64,000 nt of DNA from Lunularia cruciata (taxonomy: Eukaryota; Streptophyta; Marchantiopsida; Lunulariales; Lunulariaceae), in NCBI GenBank assembly GCA_948567375.1, contig OX419756.1, positions 67,532,333 through 67,596,332 on the forward strand, read 5' to 3'. The position numbers and the translations under genes were made by a program. Shown here piece by piece: positions 1 through 9,977 of the stretch (its first letter is position 1; each line of letters opens with the position of its first letter). Under the pieces are notes generated by a model, which saw only the letters and a list, made by a program, of their open reading frames with translations, did not search any database and was not told the origin of the DNA.

Positions 1-435
1 TCAAGTTACTAGGCTAAAAGTCAAGTAAAGTCAAAAAGTATAAAGGAATATCCATCCACATGGGCATATTCCACTAAGCATGTGATCTTATCTTCACCCA
101 ACCACTAAGTCAAGGATTCCCTTACATAGGCTCTCCTTGGACTATAGAAGAATCCAAAACAAAAAGGCTTGCGGGCCCAAGAGTTCTCAACTCTTTCCTC
201 AAAGCCAAACACCTAGGAATAATACTAAGTCAACACACTAGAATCCAAAATAGTGGTGCTCATCTTTTCCACTTCCTCTAAAGTAAGATCCCCATTATCT
301 TAGTTATGACTAACTTTAGCTAATCATGACTAATGTAAAACTATCCTTTATCTCTATATAAATAACATCTCTCAAGTATTTGCAATACTAAGCTAAATAT
401 CATAATACCACACTCATGCACAAATGGGTGTTACA
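1..435 (-). mobile_element. LTR copy A of a dispersed LTR family (cut by window edge)
   Basis: Read on the minus strand, this matches the LTR-like copies at 31515-32218, 56139-56815 and 61310-61945. Its outer end (plus 435) is the TG of a terminal TGTAACAC-type sequence, and the other end lies outside the window. It interrupts the minus-strand gypsy pol frame: the conserved stretch that normally precedes the reverse transcriptase (residues like EYHDVF, then GEHQIYL) stops at 436. It is probably a solo LTR inserted into the older element in the same orientation. I cannot see the far end, so a complete element is not excluded. Confidence 0.75.
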
Positions 436-1480
436 GAATTGGACCTTCAACCAGATAAATCTGGTGTTCTCCAAATTCTTGTGGAATACTCCAGATTTGA
501 TCAATAGAACAGGTGAATACATCATGGTACTCTATAAACATAGTAGTGTATCCTACCAACTCCTCCGAAGTGACTATTTTCAAAATCTTAAAATTTTTAC
601 CTTCAGTCAAGACAACATCTTGGCAGTCATCTAGGTTAATGACTCCTTCAACATGACTGACTTGACTTAACCTGAGTCAAACTATGGTCAAACCCCCTTC
701 CTCAAAGTTGTTTTCACCCAAGGCAATGTCGTATGGATCTTTGTCTTTGATCTCTACCTTGTAGCATTCCAAGTAGTTGACTTGGACATCATCTTCAGAG
801 TCATCTAAAGATGAAGACAATGAATCTTCAGATTCATGTTCATTTTAGACAATGAAGTTTCTCCAAGGTGGGGAACCTTCATCCAACTCACCATCACCAA
901 CTTCTGGTCATTGGACAAGATGTCCTTAAACCACAACTTCTATTGGTGCCAATCCACAACAACTCGGGCATTGTACAACCAAGGTCTTCCAATCAATATT
1001 ATTTATAGCATATCAAACCAAGAGATGGTTTTGAAGGGTGGAGATTTGAACCAACACCCCAAATTTTGAAGTTGCAAAATTTGGGGTGTTGGTTCAAACG
1101 TATGGTACCTCAACCAATTTGCAATGTCTTTGGTCATGACATTAACACCAAAACCTGAATCAATAGGTATCAATGTTATCATGCATCCAGCAATCTCTGC
1201 ATCAACTTTGGGATATCTCAAATCCTCTTGTTCAATATGATAAATGGCGGGCATGTCTTTTCTGGACATTGCTCTACTTTCTTCAAGGCCAAACTAAGCT
1301 ATTTCTTGTACAACTTATTATCTTCCCATAGTGGCGTGAATGTGATGTTCACACTTGTGGATGCCAAATCCACCACAATATCATATTGCGGTACTCCCCC
1401 CAAATTTTCTTTCTTCACCTTTGTCTTGATATTCAAAGACTCACCTTGTTCGAGTTGGGCTTTGGGTCGCTTCAATATCA
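436..1480 (-). pseudogene. Gypsy aspartic protease and pre-RT linker (broken)
   Basis: Starting from plus 1480 on the minus strand there is a segment reading YDIVVDL...NITF, a spacer found before the protease in plant gypsy elements. It is followed by the active-site region IDSGFGVNVM (a DSG triad; 1269-1003 is open for 88 codons). Just past that ORF comes the second conserved protease block, with GRPWLYNARVVVDWHQ. A perfect inverted duplication at 1045-1098 lies between them and adds about 50 bp to the frame. Further downstream is the pre-RT segment ending at the LTR junction. Stops and frameshifts make it non-functional. Confidence 0.75.
1045..1098. repeat. Perfect 24-bp inverted repeat with 6-nt loop
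   Basis: Positions 1045-1068 and 1075-1098 are exact reverse complements, separated by AAGTTG. The arms lie inside the gypsy protease frame and both would be translated, so one arm looks like a local inverted copy of the other. This is the signature of a template-switch or snap-back copying event rather than a selected hairpin. Confidence 0.9.
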
Positions 1481-1942
1481 TGACCAGAGTACTGGGGGTC
1501 TTGACCCAAGGTTATATGGGTTTTCCCACCTTGGCTTGGATCAGATCCTTCACTTTGGATCTTATGTCCACCGGAAACACAAGAGGCTTCGTCTTCATAT
1601 CTTCCTCCAAACTCATATCTCGAGTCCTTTGCACTACTTCTTGGATTTCTTTCTACAAAGCCTTAGCTTTGGCTTTTACAGGAACCTTCTCCTCCTTTGT
1701 AGAAAGAATTGCTTCTGAGTGCAACCCCTTTGCCTTTTGTGAAGACAAGGAAGTAGTACTTAGCTCCTTGGGATCACGCTTCTTCTTGCCCGCATGTGTC
1801 TCAACTTTCAAAACTTTGAGGTCTGGCTATTCTCCTTTTGGACTCCCTTCTTGAGGTCTCTCTTCCTCAAGTGTTATACAATTTACCACAATATCCCCTT
1901 TTGCTTGAAGTGTTGCACGCTCAATTGGGGTCTATATATATT

Positions 1943-3815
1943 TTATAGGCGGCTTTGGGTTGGGTAGATGAGGATACTGATTACTAGTATGACCCGATCC
2001 TTTACAATTTCCACATAAAGAGACATACCCAATTTTCCATCTTGGCTCCGGACAGTTTGGGGACCAATGTCCCATTGAGCCACAATTATAACATGCCGTG
2101 GTTGCAACATTTTCAGGCTGATTTTGGTTGCCCTTTGGTGGTCTTCATGGAGGAGCATTGGGGTTATAGTCCCTTGGTCCATACCTTGGACCTTGGTACA
2201 ATATGCTTGCTTGCGGCAATACCTCTTGAGTTTGGTACACTGCTTCTTCTTCCTCTTCTTGGTTCCATCCTGGAACCCAATCAATCTATTGCACTAGAAA
2301 CGCATTACGCGTAGTGCATTCTGTGTTTGCATGGCCTGATTTGCCACACGTAGTGCACCATATGTTTGATCTTCCAAATTAAGGAGGCTTTCTTTGGTCG
2401 TTTGCCCCAATCATCTGGATCCTAAAATCCACAAAATCTTTTATAAGAGTATCCAGCTTGTTGTCTACCTTATGTACACTCTTTGCTGGTGGTGTCAATG
2501 GTTTCTTTCCTCTGCGTCTTTGTATTCTTCTTGGCTTTGACTCTTCTTTGGATTCCAAAGAAGAACTTGAAGATGTGGAGGAATCCTCCAGAGAAGGGGA
2601 TGTGCTGTGAGAAGCTCTTTGTCTAGGCTTCTTGCCTTTCTTCTCCCAATTCCACTGGTTATTGGAAGAATGAGAGTGAGCCGCCTCATATTGGGTGACA
2701 TGTTTGAGGACTTTGTCTATGGAAGTTACATTTCTCTCCTTGGCAAAGATGCAATCTCTAGTGACAATCCTCCTAGGAACCAAGTAATGGCTTGGGCATC
2801 AGAGTAACCCACCACACTAGATTGCTTTAGGACATGGTTGAAAATGGCCATGAATTCCTCAAAGTAGTCTCTCAACTTCTCTTTCTTTCTTCTATCCAGA
2901 TCATTGAGTGCCGCAAAGACACTTGTGTCATAATCAACTTCCCGGAATTGTTCCAAGAAATTGTTTCTCAAGTCTACCCAGTCTACTAGTATTAACCTCT
3001 TTTGGGTTACGTGTGTATACCAACTCTAAGCCTTCTTTCGGAGCAAACTTGGGAAAATCTGCAGAGTCATGTTCCTTGTTGGCAAAGGAAATGACTTCAA
3101 ATTCTTTGATGAATTTGTTAGGGTCTACGTCTTGTTCTGTCCCCTTATACTTATGATAAGCGTGTCGAGTGATAGGTAACAAAGTCATTGTTCGACTGGG
3201 GGGAATCAGCTACGGTAAAGTTGAACTTGATGGGCCAGAGGAATTGGCTGGTATTGACACTATGTTGACAACCCAAGGGTTCCAATTGGTCAAGTTCAAA
3301 CTGGGGTCCTCATCAACAGATTCTTCTTCTCTAATAATGTTGACTTTGATTGGAAATGGAGTAAGAGGTTCAACACTTTTGGAGTGCTCTTGAAAATTTC
3401 CTCAAGCCAGCCGAGGAATTGTTTGTAAGAGGTGTTAGCACTCTTTGTCCGTTAAGGTTCATGCTGTCTTTTCACAAATGAATTTCTTTATAAAATCAAC
3501 TTCCTTTATAACTTTAGGAGAAGTCGGTATACTAGGTCGCAACAAGTATGTTTGCCCGCTGGAGTCTTTCTTCTTCTTGGAAGTTGGAGATGAGGAGTAG
3601 CCTTGCCACCCGCCTTCACATTTCTTTTCTTCAAGTTCTTGCAAGGCTTCTTGAACTTTGTGAAGAAGTTGAAAGATCAACTCCTCCCATTTGGTGTTGT
3701 CAAAAGTAGATTGGAACTTTTGGCATTCTTCTTCTTCACGGTGCAAAGTTCATCTTTGCACTCTCTCTTCCTGTTGTTCTCTCAATGCAACCATTCATAT
3801 TGGTTCAAAACCTAG
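1943..3815 (-). pseudogene. Gypsy gag with CCHC zinc knuckle (broken)
   Basis: Consecutive overlapping minus-strand frames (3746-3459, 3188-2934, 2971-2726, 2783-2379, then about 2110-1950) give a gag polyprotein. The N-terminal part is charged and glutamine/glutamate-rich. The middle part carries typical retrotransposon gag helices (FLEQFREVDYD, LRDYFEEFM, then ITWFLGGL). The C-terminal part is basic and serine-rich and ends in a knuckle CYNCGSMGHWSPNC (CX2CX4HX4C; about 2085-2040) with a further CGNC..GH nearby. Frame changes between these pieces show that it is decayed. Confidence 0.8.
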
Positions 3816-3858
3816 TGTAAAATTTGGCTTTGTATTCTTCCACTTCCAAGATTTGTAT

Positions 3859-3878
3859 CCCTTGCAGTGGCGCCAAAA
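3859..3878 (-). promoter_or_regulatory. Retrotransposon primer-binding site
   Basis: On the minus strand the LTR end (...TTGTCA, plus 3885-3889) is followed after seven bases by TTTGGCGCCACTGCAAGGGA. TGGCGCC is a common tRNA 3'-end complement in plant gypsy elements. It sits immediately upstream of gag, as expected, and fixes the 5' end and orientation of the Gy1 element and its L2-type LTR. Confidence 0.75.
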
Positions 3879-3884
3879 ATAATT

Positions 3885-4041
3885 TGACAACCCAAAAAGT
3901 ATCACTTTTGTGGTAATCAGGCAAATAAAGTGTTTAAGTTTACATCCTTTGCCTCTTCCTTTGGGTTTCTTGCACTAACAACTTAAGCTCATGTAGGTAG
4001 GCCTCCTCTAACTCAACCTTGGCCCCAATACTGAGCATTGT
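3885..4041 (-). repeat. L2 LTR tail joined to a fragment of the coiled-coil ORF
   Basis: 3885-3960 repeats the last ~75 bp of the L2 LTR (compare 4042-4110 and 14135-14210). 3961-4041 encodes, on the minus strand, a piece matching KVQLEEARLHKLRLLVQE of the coiled-coil ORF at 5.3 kb. An internal deletion seems to have fused the ORF to the LTR end. Direct joining of this ORF to the LTR that carries the gypsy primer site ties the two into one element family. Confidence 0.65.
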
Positions 4042-4860
4042 TGTGACAATCCAACAAGTATCACTTTCGTGGTAATCAGGCAAATAAAGTTTGTTCCTAT
4101 AGAGATATGAGTCAAAAACATTCAAATACAAAGTCAAACAGTAACAAACATGGTTTGTCTTGAATTCTTCTTAATCTCTAGAGTAGAAACCACACCCAAA
4201 AGAGAGTAACAAGCACTAAGTTACAGTCTTGTCACAACAATCTCTCACTCCTAAATCACAATACTTCAAATATGTCCAAAACAGTCTTGATTGTGATAAT
4301 TCAATTCATCTTGAAAACAACTACTTTGCCGTAAAAAGACTTTGCTTTAGAATTGTGTTCCACCCCTCCACTAAATGCACAACTTTCTCAATCAAAATTG
4401 CTTCACATCAACTCAACATTGCACTCACAAATGCAGAATACTACCAACACTACAATTCCTCTCAAATCTGTCAAGGCATTGCTCTAATTGCACTTCACTC
4501 AAGATCAAACACATAGAATGAAGATCAAGGTTGCGGAATCCAACATCCAATAAGCACATTGACTTGCACTTCAAATTTCTCCACACACTCACAAACACCA
4601 AACACAAAGTTGATACTCAAAATTAAGCTCAAGCAATGAGCACTGCGTCACAACACTTTGCTTTACCTATTCTCAAGAAAATGATTATTGAACAACAACA
4701 CACTATGAATGCCCCTTTAAATAGGCTGAGCACTTGACAATTATCTAACTTCCTAAACTACCTCCTAACAACTTTACCAACTTGTAGATCCAAAATGACA
4801 ATGCACCTCTTCACATCTACCTCTTCCTATCTCAAAAATGTCCTAATCCAATCCGATGTC
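4042..4860 (-). repeat. L2 LTR, copy 1
   Basis: This is about 0.8 kb and is homologous along its length to 14135-14930. The outer end, read on plus, starts TGTGACAA. Minus-strand orientation follows from the TATTTAAAGG box at 4705-4719, the homologous tail next to the gypsy primer site at 3.88 kb, and the coiled-coil ORF ending where the LTR begins. The inner boundary (about 4845-4860) is approximate because the homology to 14.9 kb continues into the ORF. Confidence 0.7.
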
Positions 4861-7494
4861 TACTTTGAATTTGGCTTCCAAACCCGAAGTATCTTCTTGT
4901 ACTTCTATATCCTTGGACTTATCCACTAACACTAAATCTTTGTCCAATTCCACTACTTCTTCTCTTCGCACTACAATTGAGGTCATGGGTAATTCATCTA
5001 TCTCTTTATCTGCCGACCCATTCATTTCTATTGTTTCAGGTAACTCACCCAAAGACACTTGTACTCTAACTTCTCTTACTTTGGACTTAGTCTCTAACTT
5101 CATTGTACTACAAAGCCTCTCTAATTCTGAATGTACTAAGTCCAACCTCAAACACACATTGTCTCTTGCTTCTAGTATCTTCCTATCCTCTTGATCTCTC
5201 AAGCAAATCAACAACTTGTTTAATTCAATGTCTTTCATTTTCTTCTTTCTCATTTCTTGCACTAATAACCTCAATTTGTGCAGTCTTGCTTCCTCCAACT
5301 GAACTTTAGACATCATTCCTGGCATTGCCTTCATTCTCACAACAACATCTTCACTTGCCTCTTGCCTTGGCATTTGCAGCTTCTCTCTCTCCGCTAATAG
5401 CTCCTCACGATACATCTTCACCTCATCTCCCAACTTGGCCTTTAGCGCTTCTTTTTCTTTCACACTCTACATGAGCTATTCCTCAATTCCTTTGACCAAA
5501 CCGTGCAATTGCTCTTCCTCTCTATCTCTCGTGGCCAACTCTCATTGCCAAGCCCAATCTTTCTTTGCTACACTTGCCTTCAAACTTTCTAGCTCTTGTC
5601 CCATGACAACAGCCATTGCCTTTAAAGTATAACTTTGACTCGTGTTTTGTGCACTTTTTCCTGCAAGGCTTCAGATTTCACCAATTGATCCTTCCGATCT
5701 TCTTCTTGCTTTGCCATGGCTTTGCTTCTCTTCACAAAGTCTTTTGTTAGACTCTCAATTTCTTTCCTCCTAAGCTCCACATCAATCCAAAGCTCTAGTA
5801 GCTCATGCTCTCCCCAACTCAACTTCCTTCTAAACTCTTGGAATTTTCATCACTCATATACTTCACTACTGCCGATTCATCTTTCACTCTTGAGTGATCT
5901 CGCTTCAATTTGTCTCTCTTCTTCTACAATTGTACCAACAAGGGAAAAACTACTTGCAACAAGTACTCTACCCCATTAAAAACTCTGGAGCTCTTAACTT
6001 GCTTCGGCTCTTTGCTTTTTACCTCTTCAACTAGGGATTTACTCCGAGGTCCTAATCTTCTAACTCTCAAAGGTTCTTCATCTGAACTTTCCACCTCTTC
6101 TTCTACCAGAATTACATTGCTTACTTCTGCTCCCTTAGCAGCAACACTCCTTCTCCCTCTTCTTCCCCGCTGCAGTTCCTCCTTTGGCTCAACCTCCAGA
6201 GTTTCTTCTATCTCCACGGTGGGTAATTTGTGACATAGGTTTTCCCCTCCTTCCATTCGATCAATTGCCGCATGGAACTCCTATTCTTCTTTATTAGCCT
6301 AAACCCTCCTCCTTGTTGCTGAACTCCTACCTCCCCTTTGCTTCCCTTGCTTGATTCTTCACTTCATAGCGTCAACTTTGGTTCTTCTTCTTCCTCCAAG
6401 TCTTTTGTTTTGTACTCGACTTTGCCTTCCAACTCTTCTGCTCCCAACCACTCATCAAGCACTACAACTTCTTGCCTCGGGTTCACCTTCCTCACCTTCT
6501 TCGGCTTGACTGGCGACACACTTTCCTCTAGATGACTTCGCTTCCTTGTCTTTAGCATGGCCACTACTACTTGTAGATATTGCCTTGTGCATGCATAATG
6601 CTCATCACTACTTTGGATCGGTTGAATGTATTGTTGTTCCTCACCATATGTAGTCTTTTGTAAGTTTAGATGAAAATGCAACACCATCTTTCTTTGCTTA
6701 GACTCCTTCATCAAGTTCAATCCAAAGTAGAAATGGGCAGCGAATGGCACCAAATAGTGAGGTGCATCTCGCTTTCTCTAACACCACACCATCTACCGCA
6801 TTCTTTGTTGAAAGCACTTTGCCTAGTTTACCGGTGTGCCTGCAAAAATCTGGTGGAAGAAGACCACCTGATGCTTCATTACATAAGTCATACGATTGGG
6901 CTTAAAGAGTGCCATCATTGCCCCAATGATGCTTTGCCTCATTGGGTCTTGATAGGTATCCACCTTGTATCCATTCTTTGTGCATGGCTTTGTAAAAGAA
7001 TTTTGGATCTCATTCATCTCCTATGTAGACTCTCCTTTTCCAAGAAATGTTGCCCTAGTTTCCTCACTAGCCTCTCTTCCCAAAACCAATCTCCAATCCG
7101 ACTTTGTTGATCGAGTCGGATTGCCTCTCTTTCCTTCATCCTCAGGTCTTTCCTCACAATCACTCAATGCTACTTTGGCCAAGAACCCTGGAAAGCTCAA
7201 ATTCACTTCCATGCCAAAAAGTGTGATCCAAAGTCTACATGGGATTTCAATCCAAGCTATCATATCTAACCTTTGAATCATTGGATTTCATACTACAAGC
7301 TAAGGACTCTTTTTCTCACCTTTCTTCAGCATTGTGCAATCTCTAATGTGGGGTAACTGAAAAATAATTCTACTATCTCTTGGTCTCAAGATCCTAACTA
7401 CTTCAGACTTGCTAAACATCAAACACTTGACCGGCTTCTCTCTAGGCACTCCTTTGGATTGACTACTCATTGGCTTTGTATACTTGCGAGACAT
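4843..7494 (-). pseudogene. Retroelement-associated charged coiled-coil ORF, copy i
   Basis: A run of minus-strand frames (7494-7300, 7281-7021, 7017-6823, 6753-6364, 6256-5924, 5822-5622, 5463-4843) makes one colinear protein of roughly 850 codons with a few breaks. The N-terminal half is a globular-looking region with aromatic motifs (RLWITLFGMEVNLSFP, MRQSIIGAMMALFKP, HQVVFFHQIF, AAHFYFGLNLM). The middle part is acidic/basic low complexity, and the last 206 codons are rich in E, K and L heptads (coiled coil). I recognise no known domain. It lies immediately before an L2 LTR in the same orientation and has homologues at 9.9-7.9, 15.3-14.9 and 35.6-32.5 kb. I infer an extra 3' ORF of a gypsy element; the function is unknown. 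Confidence 0.6.
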
Positions 7495-7499
7495 TTAAA

Positions 7500-7900
7500 A
7501 ATCCCCTCAATGAAGTCCCAATGTTATAGTTCTTTGTTGATCAGCCATTCCTCTGTCGATTGTCACTGAAATGCACCCTTTTTGCATGACTTCCTCGTGG
7601 CATTAGACAGATTTGTGGTTTGCGCCTTGCTTTCTATTTCTTTGCCTATATTTTTTTGATTTGCCCCTCCAAAGGGAAGTTGTTACACCATCTTCACCTT
7701 GGGTTGATCACCCCAAGACAAAGGCCCCTTACTTTAGGTTTCTCTTGGCCGGTTTTGACCAAAGTTCTTTGCTTTGGACTCAGAGTCAAGTTACTTTGGG
7801 TTCCAACCCAAAGATACAATTCTTCTCCTTCCAATGCCATTTGGGTTCAATACGACTTTGCCTAGACACTTCTTCTTCAAAATCACACTGAAACTAAAGA
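7500..7900. other. Spacer between two coiled-coil ORF copies
   Basis: A plus-strand frame at 7613-7891 is open for 92 codons but has no recognisable motif. The minus strand is interrupted by stops. It is probably noncoding element sequence or a decayed ORF end, and nothing more can be supported. Confidence 0.35.
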
Positions 7901-9965
7901 AAATGAAAATGGGGGTACCATAATTGCCTGCAAGTGGATAGCAACCTCACTTATTGAACCTAAACCCTCCTTTGATAAGAATGACTTGCATCAGGTCACT
8001 TCCTCTTCCAAATTTGTTTGAAGTTGCTATAGTTCATGATTCATCTCTATCTTCTTCTTCTCTACTTCAACATTTTTGATATGAGCTTTAGCTTGTGTAA
8101 CAAGATTGTGAAGGTGTTGTTCTTCCTTTCCTCAGCTTGGAATTTCTCTCTACCAATCCCCATCCTTCTTTGCAACTTGCCTTTATTCTACCATTCAATT
8201 TCATGCAAGTAGATTTGGGCTCTATGGTGAATGAAGTTGGTCTCTACACTCTTCAATTCATCCTACATCTTCTCATTGCGTCCTTTTGCTCCACCAACTC
8301 CTCCTTTTGATGGTCTAGGTATTGGCCATGTTGCTCAATAAAGCTTAACCGACTTGCATTGGTTAAGCTTTATTGTTGCACTACATCATCAATTTGAAGT
8401 ACCTTGGCTTTGTGTCTACTCTGAACAAGCATCACCTTCAATTGCATTACTTCTACACAACACCTTTACCATTTGAAGCTCTTTCTTTACCTCTAAATGC
8501 TCCTTCTTTGCTTCTTCCATCCGCTCCTACAAATGTACCAATAAAGGATAGACCATGCTCAACAAGTAGTTCACTCCTTTGAATGCATGATTGTTGTGTT
8601 AGTGTTCATCATCTTGCCCAACCTCTTGCACCTTAGCTCCAAGTCAAGATCTTTGTACCTACAAGCTCATCTCCTTTAAACTCTCTTCCTCCTCCTTGGG
8701 TCTAGTTGGCCCGGCACAAACTACCTTGGCAGTTCAACAAGATCATATTCCTTATTGAAATACCATCTTCACCTCTTCTTCCTTCTCCTCTAGAATATAA
8801 TCTTCTAGTAGGTCCATGCATGAGGTATCTCCACCTTCCATGTATTCAATCTCCTTATGGAATTCCTGATCTGATCCATTTTTGGCTACTTCCTCAATCA
8901 GTTGTTGGACCTCCAGCTCTCCCTCACTTTTGCAGCTTGACTCTTTGCTCTTAAGAGCCAGCTCCTCTTTTGAGTCCTCCTCATTGGACTCTGCTTCTTC
9001 TTCTTCTTATGCTCTAAGATAGATTGACCATAATGATTGCTCAACTCAGGTTCAAATGGCAAGTAGTCCTCCTCTTTGTCAAGGAAATAGTGTCCTTGGA
9101 TTGGCTTCTAACTTGGTTTGGGGTATTGGGACTATCAATGTCTTCTCTTGTCCCATCCTAGCAAAGAATTGGTCACTATCCCTTACTTCTGCCATGTACC
9201 AATTCTCCTCGAGATCCACAACCCATCATAGGTCTGGATGAAAATGTGACACAATTTGATGTTGCTCCTCAAGGTTGAGTAGGTTCAATCCCAAATAATA
9301 GTATGATGAAAAAGGTACCGAGTATTGGGGTGGTAGGTCCATCTTCCACTAGCCTATCATCTGCTTTGTCCTTATGTAAACACATCTTGCCCAATACACA
9401 CTCACTCTTGCAAACATTAGGTGGAAGAAAACTGCATGTTGCTTCATCATATAGGTGGTCCACTCTGGCTTCATCGTAGCCATCACTACCCCTACAATAC
9501 TTTGCCTCATCAGGTCTATATAGGTTTCTACCTTAGACCTATTCTTCTTGTGAGGTTCATGAAGGACGCCTTTAGTTCCTCAATTTCTTTTGATTGATCA
9601 CCCTTTTGATCAACAATGATCTCTATGGGTTCTCCTGCATTGCTTCTTAAGACTAGCTTCTAGTTGGCTTTAGTTCAGTGGGTTGGGTTTCCTCTCTTCA
9701 CTTCCTTGATTGACCTTCCTCACAATTACTAGTGGCACTTTCTATCATAAATCATGGAAAGCTCAAGTTCCAATTCAATGCCAATAAAGTAATCCAAAGG
9801 CAACTCAAGACTTCAAATTGGGCCACCATGTCAATACATCTAATCAGAGGATTTTGGACCGAGATGGCCAAAATCTGTTGTCCTCCCTTAAATGGCATCA
9901 TGTTTCTCTCTTCCTCACTTGGAGACATTGAAACTACATCACTTATTGAGAGTTTTTTCGGATGA
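7900..9965 (-). pseudogene. Retroelement-associated coiled-coil ORF, copy ii
   Basis: Minus-strand translation from about 9830 gives MVAQFEVLSCLWITLL...WNLSFP, which aligns with the WIEIPCRLWITLFG...VNLSFP block of copy i. Further on, the stretch with LMRQSIVGVVMATMKPEW, KQHAVFFHLMFA and SSYYYLGLNLLN aligns with copy i at 6.99-6.70 kb in the same order. The distal part (8.6-7.95 kb) is charged and coil-like. Stops and frameshifts are frequent, so this copy is older than copy i. The two copies are in tandem on the same strand. No known protein domain is recognised. Confidence 0.55.
8336..8375. repeat. Perfect 15-bp inverted repeat with 10-nt loop
   Basis: CAATAAAGCTTAACC at 8336-8350 is exactly complementary to 8361-8375, with 10 bases between. 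The flanks remain partly complementary. It lies within coiled-coil ORF copy ii. Like 1045-1098, it looks like a small snap-back duplication. Confidence 0.85.
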
Positions 9966-9977
9966 GAGTTATGAGAG

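Larger units (their letters stand above)
436..3885 (-). mobile_element. Degenerate Ty3/gypsy element, gag-protease-pol start (Gy1)
   Basis: The order on the minus strand is LTR end (3885), primer-binding site, gag (about 3815-1950), CCHC knuckle, aspartic protease (about 1270-900) and the start of pol up to 436. Frames are broken by several stops and frameshifts. The pre-RT segment contains the motif pattern xEYxDVFxxS...EHxI that is typical of non-chromodomain plant gypsy elements of the Tat/Athila type. The RT, RNase H and integrase would lie beyond the window start. Lineage is my inference from motif style and the TGGCGCC primer site. Confidence 0.8.
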
